Below, piece after piece: positions 9,362 to 18,105 of a DNA stretch of 64,000 nt. The position numbers were made by a program, and so were the translations under genes. Origin of the DNA: RGIG3178 sp964533965 (GTDB lineage: Bacteria > Bacillota > Clostridia > Christensenellales > QAND01); NCBI GenBank assembly GCA_964533965.1, contig CAZHNN010000008.1:38953-102952 (forward strand). The letters are read 5' to 3'. The notes below the pieces were generated by a model that was given only the letters and a program-made list of their open reading frames with translations, was not told where the DNA came from and ran no database searches. Position 1 is the first letter of the stretch; the number at the start of each line of letters is the position of its first letter.

Positions 9362-9964
9362 TTGCAGACATCACGGGCTATCATCCTCTGCGGCGGACAA
9401 AGCTCCCGTATGGGTATGGACAAGGTCACCTTACGGGATGCGCAGGGACGGTATCTGTTGGAAGGCATGGTCGATACGCTGCTAAACCGTTTTGACGAAG
9501 TGGCACTCATCCGACGGGAGAATATGGCTTTGCCCTTTTCGAATAGCCGGGTCTTTGTGGTGCAGGATCTCCCCGGTGCCGACGGGCCTCTCTGTGGCAT
9601 CTGTTCGGGTCTCTTTAGCGCAAAAGGCTATGTGTTTGTTGCCGCATGCGATATGCCGAACATTAGTATCCCGATCATCGACGCTATGATAAACGCCTTA
9701 TGCGCAAATCCCAAAGCCGCCATCTGTGCTGGCACGGCGGAGGAGTTTATCCAGCCCTTTCATGCGTTTTACCACGCCAGTCTATACGAACAAATGCTGC
9801 CCAAAATCGGCAATACCTCTCCAACACGCTTTATTCGATCCCAGCCGCATATACTGTTGCCGGAATCCGTGTTGCGGGCATTTTCCCCCGACCTTGACAT
9901 CTTCACCAACTTGAATCGACCGGATAACTATCACCGCCATATCCGGTATGACCTGAAGAGTTAG
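9362..9964 (+). CDS. mobA: Molybdenum cofactor guanylyltransferase MobA
   Basis: Transfers GMP from GTP to Mo-molybdopterin to form the guanine dinucleotide (MGD) cofactor used by the DMSO-reductase family. The nucleotide-binding signature ILCGGQSSRMGMDK is at residues 7-20, GADGPLCGICSGL follows, and VAACDMP is the metal-binding loop. Length (200 aa) is normal. I chose the TTG at 9362, six bases after GGGAG; the ATG at 9356 abuts the ribosome site. It is divergent from the bis-MGD enzyme genes, which require its product. Confidence 0.93.
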   Translation: MQTSRAIILCGGQSSRMGMDKVTLRDAQGRYLLEGMVDTLLNRFDEVALIRRENMALPFSNSRVFVVQDLPGADGPLCGICSGLFSAKGYVFVAACDMPNISIPIIDAMINALCANPKAAICAGTAEEFIQPFHAFYHASLYEQMLPKIGNTSPTRFIRSQPHILLPESVLRAFSPDLDIFTNLNRPDNYHRHIRYDLKS

Positions 9965-10026
9965 CCACGTTCAAAAGCCGTACTTCGCTTCTTATTAGCT
10001 TCCAAATGGATCAACGATAAAAGAAA

Positions 10027-10048
10027 AGAAGGGCTTTCACCCTTCTTA
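10027..10048. terminator. Intrinsic terminator of the Mo/W operon
   Basis: Stem AAGAAGGG / CCCTTCTT with a 6-nt loop. The minus-strand product is followed by TTCTTTT, so it mainly ends the mogA-containing operon and may also serve mobA. Confidence 0.75.
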
Positions 10049-10062
10049 ATTTATACGCTTTC

Positions 10063-10998
10063 CTATTCCGCTTGCTCGTTTGTCCTCGCGCACTCGAACG
10101 CCTCGCCCCTGAGCGTCTCCACCGCGTGCGGCAGCGCGGGCTTGATGATGTCCACGCACTCACGCACAGCCTGCGGGCTTCCCGGCATGTTGATGATCAG
10201 CGTCTTCTTGCGGATGCCCGCCGTCGCCCGGGAGAGCATCGCCTTCTTCGTGATCTTCATGCTTTCGCTGCGGATCGCTTCGGGAATTCCCGGCACAAGC
10301 CTTTCAACGACGTCCAGCGTGGCTTCGGGCGTGACATCCCGTGGGGCAAATCCGGTGCCGCCGCTGGTGAAAACGATGTCGACTTCTCCCGAATCGCATA
10401 GCATCCGAAGCTCGTTAGCAATCTGATCCCTCTCGTCGGGAATCACGATGATCTTCACCACATGCGCAACATCCTTGACCGCGTCCTCAAGAGCAGGTCC
10501 GCTGGCGTCGGGCCGGATGCCCGCTGAGCCCTTGTCACTTGCAATGAGAATGGCCGCGCGTATATCCGGCAGGATCGTGATCTCATCCCCCGGTTTGATC
10601 TGCGCTTCTTTTATAACCTTCACGAAAATGCCCTCCGTCGGCATGATGCACATGCCAACCTTGTGGTAAATCTCGCAGTGTTGGTGGCATTCCTTGCCGA
10701 TCTGCGTCACCTCCACGATCGCATCGCCGATTTTCAGGCGTTTGCCGACCGGCAGCGTGTACAGCTCAATGCCTTCTGTGGTGATATTCTCGGCAAATTT
10801 ACCGGGCGTGAGATCCTCAACACCCAGCGCTATCATCTTGTCCACGCTCTCCTGTGCCAACAGGCTTATCTGACGGTGCCAGTTGCCCGCATGCGCGTCG
10901 CCCATAATCCCGGCGTCCCGCTTCAACTGTCCTGTTTCTGTAGGATATTTGAATGTACCCTTTTTCTCGCTGATGTTGATGGACAATACCTTTGCCAT
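10063..10998 (-). CDS. MOSC domain - MogA/MoaB fusion (molybdopterin adenylyltransferase)
   Basis: Two-domain protein of 311 aa. Residues 1-145 are a MOSC domain (GIMGDAHAG, GKFAENI, and ECHQHCEIYHKVGMC with its cysteines), a fold that handles molybdopterin or sulfur. Residues 148-311 are a MogA/MoaB domain with the nucleotide motif TSGGTGFAPRDVTPEA and MPGSP, expected to adenylylate molybdopterin before metal insertion. Start ATG 10998 has GGAGG eight bases upstream; that site is formed by the last two sense codons of moaA, whose stop ends at 11003. It is the last gene of the tup-moe-moa operon. Confidence 0.93.
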   Translation of the reverse strand: MAKVLSINISEKKGTFKYPTETGQLKRDAGIMGDAHAGNWHRQISLLAQESVDKMIALGVEDLTPGKFAENITTEGIELYTLPVGKRLKIGDAIVEVTQIGKECHQHCEIYHKVGMCIMPTEGIFVKVIKEAQIKPGDEITILPDIRAAILIASDKGSAGIRPDASGPALEDAVKDVAHVVKIIVIPDERDQIANELRMLCDSGEVDIVFTSGGTGFAPRDVTPEATLDVVERLVPGIPEAIRSESMKITKKAMLSRATAGIRKKTLIINMPGSPQAVRECVDIIKPALPHAVETLRGEAFECARTNEQAE

Positions 10999-11002
10999 TT
11001 GT

Positions 11003-11953
11003 TTATCCTCCAATCTTGCTCATATCCCTTTTCGGGGCAAACCCGTGTTCAAATTCATGCCCTACGGGTTTGTTGTAAATCGCGTTCTTGATCGTGTTGA
11101 GCAGCAGTTCGTCATCATCGCTTTGAAGTGCCTTCTCCAGCGACACCTCGCCGTTTCTGCCAAGGCAGGGCCGCAGCGTTCCGTCGGAAAGTACGCGAAT
11201 GCGGTTGCAGTCGCCGCAGAACTTGTGAGAGATCGGGCTGATGAACCCGATCCTGCCCATATGCCCTTCGACGCGGTAATCACTCGACGGCTGACCCTTG
11301 TACCGGGGTTCCACCGGAACCAGATACGGCCTTGCGGCGATGAGTTCATCCGAAGGCACCCTCAGGCTCTCGTCCTGCCCAAGATTCCCCATCGGCATCA
11401 GCTCGATGAACCGCACATCCACCGGCCTGTTTTTCGCGAACGCGATGAAAGCGTCGATCTCATCGTTATTTCTGCCGCGTATGACAACGGCGTTTATTTT
11501 GATCGGCAGCAGTCCCGCTGCGATCGCCTCATCGATGCCAAGAAGCACCGGTGCAAGCTCGCCCCCCGTCATGCGCTTGAATTTGTCTGGATCAAGCGAA
11601 TCCATACTGATGTTCAGCCTGTTGAGCCCTGCCGCTTTCAACTCCCCGGACTTTCCCGGCAAAAGCTGAGCGTTGGTGGTCATCGCTATCTCGTGAACTC
11701 CATCAAGGCCGTGAATACGCCGCACGATCTCCACGATGTCTCGTCGCAGCATAGGCTCTCCGCCCGTCAGGCGAATCTTATCGACGCCAAGCGATACCAT
11801 GGCTTTGACAATGCGCACGACTTGATCGGTTGAAAGCTCCGCCATCTTGGGACAAAGCCCTTCGCCAGCCCTGCAATATTCGCATTGGAGCGTACAGCGC
11901 TCGGTGAGCGAAAACCGCAAGTATTCGATTTTTCTTCCATGCCTGTCTATCAT
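11003..11953 (-). CDS. moaA: GTP 3',8-cyclase MoaA
   Basis: Radical SAM enzyme for the first step of molybdopterin synthesis, converting GTP to 3',8-cyclo-7,8-dihydro-GTP. The N-terminal SAM cluster motif CTLQCEYC is at residues 20-27, LTGGEP follows, and the C-terminal second cluster motif is FCGDCNRIRVLSDGTLRPCL. The protein ends in Gly-Gly, the conserved C-terminal tail of MoaA. 316 aa is normal. Six bases separate it from moaC, whose product takes the next step; its end provides the ribosome site of the MOSC-mogA gene. Confidence 0.97.
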   Translation of the reverse strand: MIDRHGRKIEYLRFSLTERCTLQCEYCRAGEGLCPKMAELSTDQVVRIVKAMVSLGVDKIRLTGGEPMLRRDIVEIVRRIHGLDGVHEIAMTTNAQLLPGKSGELKAAGLNRLNISMDSLDPDKFKRMTGGELAPVLLGIDEAIAAGLLPIKINAVVIRGRNNDEIDAFIAFAKNRPVDVRFIELMPMGNLGQDESLRVPSDELIAARPYLVPVEPRYKGQPSSDYRVEGHMGRIGFISPISHKFCGDCNRIRVLSDGTLRPCLGRNGEVSLEKALQSDDDELLLNTIKNAIYNKPVGHEFEHGFAPKRDMSKIGG

Positions 11954-11959
11954 AGAACC

Positions 11960-12736
11960 TCACATGTGTTTGACTTTTGCAAAGATGGCGCCGTGCGAAA
12001 GGGGGCAATATTCCCCGCTGCCTTTCAGTTCGCAGTCCTCGTAGCAATCCTTCTTGCGTGTCACCGTAAAATCATATCCGTCGATCGAAAACCGATCGCC
12101 GACATTCAAAGCGTCATAATCGACGTTGTTCGTGATCAGGTCTGCCCGGAATTTCTGTATGCAGAGTCCCTTGTCACGTTTTTGTTGCATCTTCTCTTGC
12201 GCGTTTTTATCAAGCATCGAGACCTCCGTCCCGTCTTTGATAGAAAATGCTTCGATGGATGGCGTTTCGCTTCGCCTGTACACGCCGGATCGACCGCCGG
12301 ATTTTTCCAACAGCATCACGCTTTTGATCTCCATGCCCCGGTCAACCGCCTTGCACATGTCATAGAGCGTGAGCGCGGCTGTGGATGCCGCAGTTAGCGC
12401 TTCCATTTCTACTCCGGTCTCATACGTGCACCCGACTGTGGCAAAAATCGCCACCGTGTCCGGTTGTTTGGGCACTATCTCCACCTTGATCGATGTGAGT
12501 GGAAGTGGATGGCACAGCGGTATGATCTCGGATGTCTTCTTGGCAGCCATAATGCCCGCGATGCGTGCGGTGGCAAATACGTCGCCCTTTTTGATCTTAT
12601 CCGAGAGGATCAATTCAAGTGTCTGCGGCTGCATCACGACGATAGCCTGTGCTGTGGCTTCCCGTTTCGTGGCGGATTTTTCGCTGACGTCCACCATGCG
12701 CGCGGCGCCCTTCTCGTCGATATGGGTCAGATCCAT
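11960..12736 (-). CDS. moaC: Cyclic pyranopterin monophosphate synthase MoaC with MOSC-like C-terminal extension
   Basis: Residues 1-160 form a complete MoaC (LTHIDEKGAARMVDVSEKS, IPLCHPLPL, ETGVEMEALTA, KSGGRSG), which converts the MoaA product to cPMP. A further 98 residues follow. Its final 65 align by eye with the second half of the MOSC domain in the neighbouring MOSC-MogA protein: shared KF-A, V-G-R-I, VT, KDC/KEC-x3-C, a third Cys and G-x-F-x-KV. It thus looks like a partial MOSC domain fused to MoaC. Start overlaps the upstream gene by 10 bp. The function of the extension is unknown. Confidence 0.93.
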   Translation of the reverse strand: MDLTHIDEKGAARMVDVSEKSATKREATAQAIVVMQPQTLELILSDKIKKGDVFATARIAGIMAAKKTSEIIPLCHPLPLTSIKVEIVPKQPDTVAIFATVGCTYETGVEMEALTAASTAALTLYDMCKAVDRGMEIKSVMLLEKSGGRSGVYRRSETPSIEAFSIKDGTEVSMLDKNAQEKMQQKRDKGLCIQKFRADLITNNVDYDALNVGDRFSIDGYDFTVTRKKDCYEDCELKGSGEYCPLSHGAIFAKVKHM

Positions 12737-14631
12737 GTGCGCTCCTCTCCGGGATGGACGAGGGTATATCCTCCCATCGCGCTTAGTCTTGTCCTGAATT
12801 CATCGCTCTTGAGCGCCTCAATGAAGCGCTGCGCGGACGGAAGCTCCAGTGCTTTTCTGGAAAACAACAGGTCATATTGTTCGTTGCAGATCGGGATGAA
12901 ATCCAAATCATACAGTTTTGCAGCGGAATAGATGCCAAGGCCGGCGTCCGCGGAATTTGCGGCGATCAGGGCCGCGACGCCGGTGTGCGTGAATTCCTCT
13001 CTATTGTAACCGTATATATGGGTCGTGTCGATACCGGCCTTTTTCGCGAGGAAATCGCAGAGGATGCGCGTACCCGAACCCTTCTGACGGTTCACATAGG
13101 ATATGCCGTCGCGGGCGATATCGGAAAAGTCTTTGAATCCCTTTGGGTTGCCCTTTCTCACCATCAAGCCCTGCACGCGCTGCACACACTCGATAAGAGC
13201 AATATCTTGCTTGTTCAAGTATTTTTCAATGTAGGAAATGTTGTACACTCCGGTAGATTCATCCAGCAGATGGATGCCACCCACATGTGCTTCGCCGCGC
13301 TTGATGGCCATAATGCCGCCCATGCTGCCCACATGCGAGCTGGCAACGGATCCTTTATATTTTCTGGCGATGATGTCGGAGATTTCGTCGATCAACGGAT
13401 CGTGGCTTCCCGTCGCCACCACCATGTTCCTGATCTCCACTTCGCTGCGAAGAAGCCGTACGCGGATGGTCTCCCCAGCTTGGACTCCTTCGGAGTTCTG
13501 CGGCACATCGATGATGCCGTCCGCCTTCACAAACGACGAGACGACGCCTGCACCGCGGTTGAGCGGCACGGCTACCATCTTGCCGTCCACATAGCCTATG
13601 CGCGTGCGCACGAACTCGCGGTATTTCAAAGAGCTGGTAAACGCCCTGGCGCAGACAGCGCTCACCTGCAGATCCTGCTTTTTGGCTTTGCCGGCCATGA
13701 TATCGGACACCGGCTTAAATATTTGCTCCATCACGATGATGCCGGATACGGGATATCCCGGTATCCCCAGGATGGGCTTATCGACTTTGCATCCCAATAT
13801 CGCCGGTTTCCCCGGCCGTATCGCGATGCCGTGGATCAATACTTCTCCCACTTCGCGGATAGCCTGTGTGGAGAAATCCTCGCTGCCTGCGGAGCTTCCC
13901 GCGTTTAGCAGCACCGCGTCACACTCAAGAAGCGCTGTCTCCAGCGCCCCTTTGATGAGCGCGAGCTTGTCCTTGACGATCGGGTATGTTTTTGGCTCCG
14001 CGCCCCACTGGCGAAGCATCGCGGAGAAGATCGTGGAGTTGAACTCTATAATCTCTCCTTCCGCCGGATGGTCGGTAGGCGGCACGATCTCATCGCCCGT
14101 GGGGATGATGCCGACGGCCGGCTTTTTGACCACTTTCACTTCCAGAATGCCACTTGCCAGCATTGCGCCCATCGCAGCCGGCGTGATCTCGGTAAACGAG
14201 GGCAAGATCATGTCCCCCGCCGCAATGTCCTCACCGATCTGGCGCACGTTCTGCCAGGGTACGGCGGCTGCATACAGCTCAACGCCTTCATCGGCCTCGA
14301 TCACATCCTCGATCATAACGACGGCATCACAACCGGCAGGCAGCGGGTCACCTGTATCCACACGGACGAATTGTGTTTCCTTGAGCGACACAGGCGTGGT
14401 TTCGGTGGCGCCAAACGTAAGTCTGGCATCCAGTGCTATGCCGTCCATCGCGCATGCATTGTAGTGCGGCGCGCAGTTCTTGGCATATACCGCATCAAAC
14501 GTTTGCCTCTCGAGCGCATCCGTCACACGGATCGTCTCGCATTTGGGCGCAAGCCCGTTTTTCAAAAGGGTATCCAGATAGCTTTGTACCGCCTTGTCCA
14601 GCGGCTCATTCGTCAAGTATTCAAATGCCAT
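12727..14631 (-). CDS. MoeA-like molybdopterin molybdenumtransferase fused to a periplasmic-binding-protein-like domain
   Basis: 634 aa. Residues 1-400 are a MoeA: N-terminal region with CAMDGIA and DTGDPLPAGCDAVVMIE, the MoCF domain (VGIIPTGDEIV, NAGSSAGSEDF), and a MoeA C-terminal barrel. From about residue 410 a PBP-like domain follows (VATGSHDPLID, SHVGSMGGIMAIKRGEAH, NRQKGSGTRILCDFL), similar to substrate-binding domains of LysR regulators and TupA/ModA proteins. MoeA inserts the metal oxyanion into adenylylated molybdopterin; the extra domain could sense or deliver oxyanion (inference). It is the second moeA-type gene of the operon, five bases after the first. Confidence 0.92.
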   Translation of the reverse strand: MAFEYLTNEPLDKAVQSYLDTLLKNGLAPKCETIRVTDALERQTFDAVYAKNCAPHYNACAMDGIALDARLTFGATETTPVSLKETQFVRVDTGDPLPAGCDAVVMIEDVIEADEGVELYAAAVPWQNVRQIGEDIAAGDMILPSFTEITPAAMGAMLASGILEVKVVKKPAVGIIPTGDEIVPPTDHPAEGEIIEFNSTIFSAMLRQWGAEPKTYPIVKDKLALIKGALETALLECDAVLLNAGSSAGSEDFSTQAIREVGEVLIHGIAIRPGKPAILGCKVDKPILGIPGYPVSGIIVMEQIFKPVSDIMAGKAKKQDLQVSAVCARAFTSSLKYREFVRTRIGYVDGKMVAVPLNRGAGVVSSFVKADGIIDVPQNSEGVQAGETIRVRLLRSEVEIRNMVVATGSHDPLIDEISDIIARKYKGSVASSHVGSMGGIMAIKRGEAHVGGIHLLDESTGVYNISYIEKYLNKQDIALIECVQRVQGLMVRKGNPKGFKDFSDIARDGISYVNRQKGSGTRILCDFLAKKAGIDTTHIYGYNREEFTHTGVAALIAANSADAGLGIYSAAKLYDLDFIPICNEQYDLLFSRKALELPSAQRFIEALKSDEFRTRLSAMGGYTLVHPGEERTWI

Positions 14632-14636
14632 CGTCG

Positions 14637-15845
14637 TCAGCTCCTAAATAAAATCACTTGGATTTGGCTGCCTTTGGCCAACCCTTCGCAATCGCGTTCG
14701 ATGCGGATGTACCCGTGAGTATTCAGCAGCGTCGTGATGAGCCCGGATTTTCCGGTCACAGGCGTCGCAATGTTGTTAGTATCCAGCTTTACGGGAACAC
14801 ATTCCTCCCTGCCCTCATTGGACGGGATGGTCCTTGCAAGGGTCGCCGAAACCGTCTTGGATTCTGGCTTGTACCCTCCCATGGCTTGGATCAGTTCGCG
14901 TACGAAGACCATGTACATGAAATAGGCAGCCAGCGGGTGCCCAGGCAGACCAAAAACAGGCTTGTCTTGTATCTTCCCCACGATCGTGGGCTTGCCGGGC
15001 TTGATCGCTATGCCGTGCACCATGACCTCCCCCTGCGCCTCAATCACAAGCTGTGTGGCGTCCTTGCTCCCCACCGATGTGCCGCCGGAAAGAATCACCA
15101 TATCGCATTGCTCAACTGCTCTTTTTACGCTTTCAAAGAGTAGATCGTATTCGTCTTTCACAATACCGTAGAAAATGGGTTGGCCGCCCGCTTCCTTGAT
15201 CGCCGATTGCAGCATCGGGCCGTTGACATCGCGAATCTGTGCGCCTTGCGGCTTTTCGTCCGCACGGACGAGTTCATCTCCGGTTGAAATGATGCCGATT
15301 TTTGGCTTCATAAAAACCGGAACCTGCATAATGCCAAGCGCGGACAGCGCGCCGATCTCCTTTGTAGTGATCAAGGTGCCCTTTTTTGCCACAAGATCTC
15401 CCGCTTTGATGTCGTCCCCGCGGAAGATGATGTGCTGCCCCGGCGCGGAAGGCTTATAGATCGCTATCGTACCATCGGAAAACCTCTCCGCATATTCGAT
15501 CATCACCATTGCGTCGGTGCCCTTTGGCAGAGCGCCACCGGTTGGCACATAGAAGCAGCCTCCGGGCGACCATGCCTCTTTGGGGTCTTCGCCCGCCGCG
15601 ATCTCACCTTGTAATGTCAATAGCGCCGGAATGGCATCGGAACACCCGAACACCTCACGGGACGATACAGCATAGCCGTCTACCGTGGACCGGTCAAAAT
15701 CGGGAACGAATTCACCGGATACGATGTCGCACGCCAATACCATGCCGTCCGCATCGACCAGGGGAACCGTATGCGTGTTGGGGGCAATGCGAAAGTTCCT
15801 TTCGATCAGCTCCAGCACATCTTTGGATTCCATCACATCGAGCAA
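14637..15845 (-). CDS. moeA: Molybdopterin molybdenumtransferase MoeA
   Basis: 402-aa MoeA, the enzyme that exchanges AMP for molybdate or tungstate on molybdopterin. The conserved TVDGYAV, YVPTGGALPKGTDAMVMIE, IGIISTGDELV, SGGTSVGSKD and GLPGHPLAAYFMY blocks are all present. The canonical GGTSVG loop distinguishes it from the PBP-fused paralogue downstream. Start TTG at 15845 has GGAGG nine bases before; an ATG four codons later is poorly placed. It lies three bases downstream of tupC, so metal uptake and insertion are co-transcribed. Organisms using both Mo and W often keep two MoeA proteins. Confidence 0.95.
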   Translation of the reverse strand: MLDVMESKDVLELIERNFRIAPNTHTVPLVDADGMVLACDIVSGEFVPDFDRSTVDGYAVSSREVFGCSDAIPALLTLQGEIAAGEDPKEAWSPGGCFYVPTGGALPKGTDAMVMIEYAERFSDGTIAIYKPSAPGQHIIFRGDDIKAGDLVAKKGTLITTKEIGALSALGIMQVPVFMKPKIGIISTGDELVRADEKPQGAQIRDVNGPMLQSAIKEAGGQPIFYGIVKDEYDLLFESVKRAVEQCDMVILSGGTSVGSKDATQLVIEAQGEVMVHGIAIKPGKPTIVGKIQDKPVFGLPGHPLAAYFMYMVFVRELIQAMGGYKPESKTVSATLARTIPSNEGREECVPVKLDTNNIATPVTGKSGLITTLLNTHGYIRIERDCEGLAKGSQIQVILFRS

Positions 15846-15848
15846 GGT

Positions 15849-16520
15849 CTATATCCTCCAGTGCTTCAAAAAAGCATTTACTTGCGGGGTCTGCGGGGAG
15901 TGCAGCACTTCCTGCGGTTCTCCCTGCTCTACGATCCTTCCCTCATGCAAAAACAGCACGATGTCCGCCATACGCATTGCCTGTGCGGGGGAATGGGTAG
16001 AAATGATCAGCGTGCACTTTGTCTTCGAATGATACTCTGCGATTGCTTTTTCGATCATATCCGTACCGTTTACATCCGCAGCCGCCGTTGGCTCGTCCAT
16101 CAGCAGCATCTTGCGTTCCACCGCCAGTACCCTTGCCACGGCCAGGCGCTCCGCTTCACCGCCGGAGAGCTTGCTGCCGCTTTGTTCAGCACGCTGTTCG
16201 ATGCCTACGGATTTTAATGCCTGCATCGCGATATCGTCGGAAACCTTTTTTTCTTTAAAGGCAATCATAACGTTTTTCTTAACAGAAAAACCAAATGCAT
16301 ACGGATGTTGTGGCAGATACGCGATTTCGGATCCTTCATCCAAGACGACCGACCCGGAGTCGGGCGGTATGATGCCCGCGATGATGCGCAAAAGCGTGCT
16401 CTTGCCCGATCCGTTTGCGCCCATGATCGCATATCGGATGCCGCTTTGAAACTCTGCATCGTCGATATTCAGCACGCATCGGTCGGCATATTCTTTTCGC
16501 AAGGATATGATCCGGATCAA
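15849..16520 (-). CDS. tupC: Tungstate ABC transporter ATPase TupC
   Basis: ATP-binding subunit (223 aa) with Walker A GANGSGKST near residue 35, signature LSGGEAERLAVAR, Walker B MLLMDEPTAA and switch His in ISTHSPAQA. It powers uptake with TupB and TupA encoded immediately upstream. TTG start, with GGGAGG six bases before. There is no C-terminal TOBE/mop regulatory domain as found in ModC, consistent with TupC. Specificity rests on tupA. Confidence 0.92.
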   Translation of the reverse strand: MIRIISLRKEYADRCVLNIDDAEFQSGIRYAIMGANGSGKSTLLRIIAGIIPPDSGSVVLDEGSEIAYLPQHPYAFGFSVKKNVMIAFKEKKVSDDIAMQALKSVGIEQRAEQSGSKLSGGEAERLAVARVLAVERKMLLMDEPTAAADVNGTDMIEKAIAEYHSKTKCTLIISTHSPAQAMRMADIVLFLHEGRIVEQGEPQEVLHSPQTPQVNAFLKHWRI

Positions 16521-16545
16521 CGGTTTCCTCCCACAAATTACAGTC

Positions 16546-17232
16546 TTATGATCTTCTGAATGCGCCGTCCAGCCACTGCGCTACGGAATTCACCACAAAC
16601 GCGATCAACAACAGGACAATGCCCAAGGCAACGGCAAACTGGAATTGTCCCATGTTCGTGACCATCATGATGGCTGTCGTCATCACGCGCGTTTTGTACT
16701 GTATGTTTCCGCCAACGATCTGCACGGCACCCACTTCCGAAACGGCGCGCCCGAATCCTGTCAGCACAATGGAGATGAGCTGCCCTCGCACCTCATACAT
16801 CGTATACAGCAACTGTTTGGCATGCGATAAGCCCATGCCCTTGGCTGTCTCGTGTACCTGTGGCCAGCGGGCCGAGATCACGGAAGCGGACAGGCTTGTG
16901 ACGATGGGCGTTATCAGGATCACTTGTGCGATGACCATGGCGGGCAGGCTATATAACAGCTCCAATGAACCCAACGGGCCGCTTCTGCTCAACAGCAGAA
17001 ACACGATCAGCCCCGCAACAACAGGCGGCAGCCCCATCAGCGTATTGGAGACGCGCAATATCAGGCGCTTCCCGCGAAACTCTTTTGTAGCAAGAAGCAC
17101 GCCGAAAGACATCCCCAGAAGGGATGCGATCAGCGTGCTTGTCAACGACATTTCAAGCGTCACTCCGATGATCTGCCTGAGCTCATTGTCCTTGCCAAAT
17201 AGCAGTTTGAAAACTTCTACAAAATAACCCAT
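16546..17232 (-). CDS. tupB: Tungstate ABC transporter permease TupB
   Basis: 228-aa inner-membrane permease with five or six hydrophobic helices and the binding-protein-dependent transport EAA-type loop near residues 125-150 (ARWPQVHETAKGMGLSHAKQ). A GRAVSEVGAVQIVGGNI segment typical of TupB/WtpB-type permeases follows. It lies between tupA (50 bp upstream) and tupC (25 bp downstream) in the same operon. Confidence 0.93.
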   Translation of the reverse strand: MGYFVEVFKLLFGKDNELRQIIGVTLEMSLTSTLIASLLGMSFGVLLATKEFRGKRLILRVSNTLMGLPPVVAGLIVFLLLSRSGPLGSLELLYSLPAMVIAQVILITPIVTSLSASVISARWPQVHETAKGMGLSHAKQLLYTMYEVRGQLISIVLTGFGRAVSEVGAVQIVGGNIQYKTRVMTTAIMMVTNMGQFQFAVALGIVLLLIAFVVNSVAQWLDGAFRRS

Positions 17233-17282
17233 TCTTTATCCTAGTTTGAGACAGAAATGAAATTGCTATGTGTTTAGCAATA

Positions 17283-18098
17283 CTATTTTACCAGGTAAAA
17301 GAGTTGTTCGCCGTACTTGTCCACGCCGTACTTTGCGATCAAATCCTTGGCCTTGTCCGACGTCATCCATTTGATGAACGCGCTCGCACCTTCGCTGTTG
17401 ACCTTCGGCCACTTGTCGGTGCTGACGGCGATCATGGAATAGCTGTTCTTCAGCTGTTCGGATTCCGAAACAAGCACGCTCAGCTTGCTCTTTTGTGCAT
17501 GTGCCAAATAGGTCGCTTTGTCCGTGAGAATATATGCCTGTTGCTCAGCCGCAACCGTTATCGATGCGCCCATGCCCTGACCCGTGCTCACATAATAGGG
17601 TTTGCCGGTGGGATCGATGCTGGCAGCCGTCCAGATTTTCTTTTCCGCTGCATTGGTGCCGGAATTATCTCCGCGGGATACGAATTTCGCGCCCGCAGTA
17701 TTGGCAATCTTGGTGAACGCTTCGGAAGCGCTTGTAACCCCTTTAATGCCAGCCGGATCACTTGCAGGACCAACGATAATAAAATAATTATACATGAACG
17801 TAACGCGCTTTACGCCAAAGCCTTCCGAAACGAGCTTGTCCTCATCCGCCGGAGAGTGTACCAGCAAAACATCGGCATCGCCCGTTCTTGCCTTTTGGAT
17901 TGCGGCGCCGCTTCCTGCGGAGGTGATTTCTAGCTTGTAGCCGGTATCGGCTTCAAAAGCCGATTGCAGATAGGGCAACAAGCCGGAATCGTTCACGGAC
18001 GTCGTGGTTGATAACCGGATCGTAGGATTCTTCTTTGCGCATGCGGAAAAGCTAAAAATCGTCAAAAGGGCCAACAGGAATACAAAATACTTTTTCAT
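17283..18098 (-). CDS. tupA: Tungstate-binding lipoprotein TupA
   Basis: 271-aa extracellular binding protein. Lipoprotein signal MKKYFVFLLALLTIFSFSAC with Cys20 as the lipidated residue. The mature start has TTTSVNDSGLLPYL, the TTTS-x2-D-SG signature of tungstate-specific TupA proteins, as opposed to ModA. Further family blocks are GSGAAIQKARTGDADVLLVHSPA, SRGDNSGTNAAEKKIW and GQGMGASITVA. It heads the Mo/W operon; its leader holds a riboswitch-like structure whose closing helix would include its ribosome site. Confidence 0.95.
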   Translation of the reverse strand: MKKYFVFLLALLTIFSFSACAKKNPTIRLSTTTSVNDSGLLPYLQSAFEADTGYKLEITSAGSGAAIQKARTGDADVLLVHSPADEDKLVSEGFGVKRVTFMYNYFIIVGPASDPAGIKGVTSASEAFTKIANTAGAKFVSRGDNSGTNAAEKKIWTAASIDPTGKPYYVSTGQGMGASITVAAEQQAYILTDKATYLAHAQKSKLSVLVSESEQLKNSYSMIAVSTDKWPKVNSEGASAFIKWMTSDKAKDLIAKYGVDKYGEQLFYLVK

Positions 18099-18105
18099 CG
18101 CTCAA

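Noticed and set aside
10063..18098. Assignment of the transporter as ModABC (molybdate)
   Set aside because: TupA carries the TTTS-x2-DSG motif and TupC lacks a mop/TOBE domain, so tungstate is the better call, though molybdate transport is not excluded.
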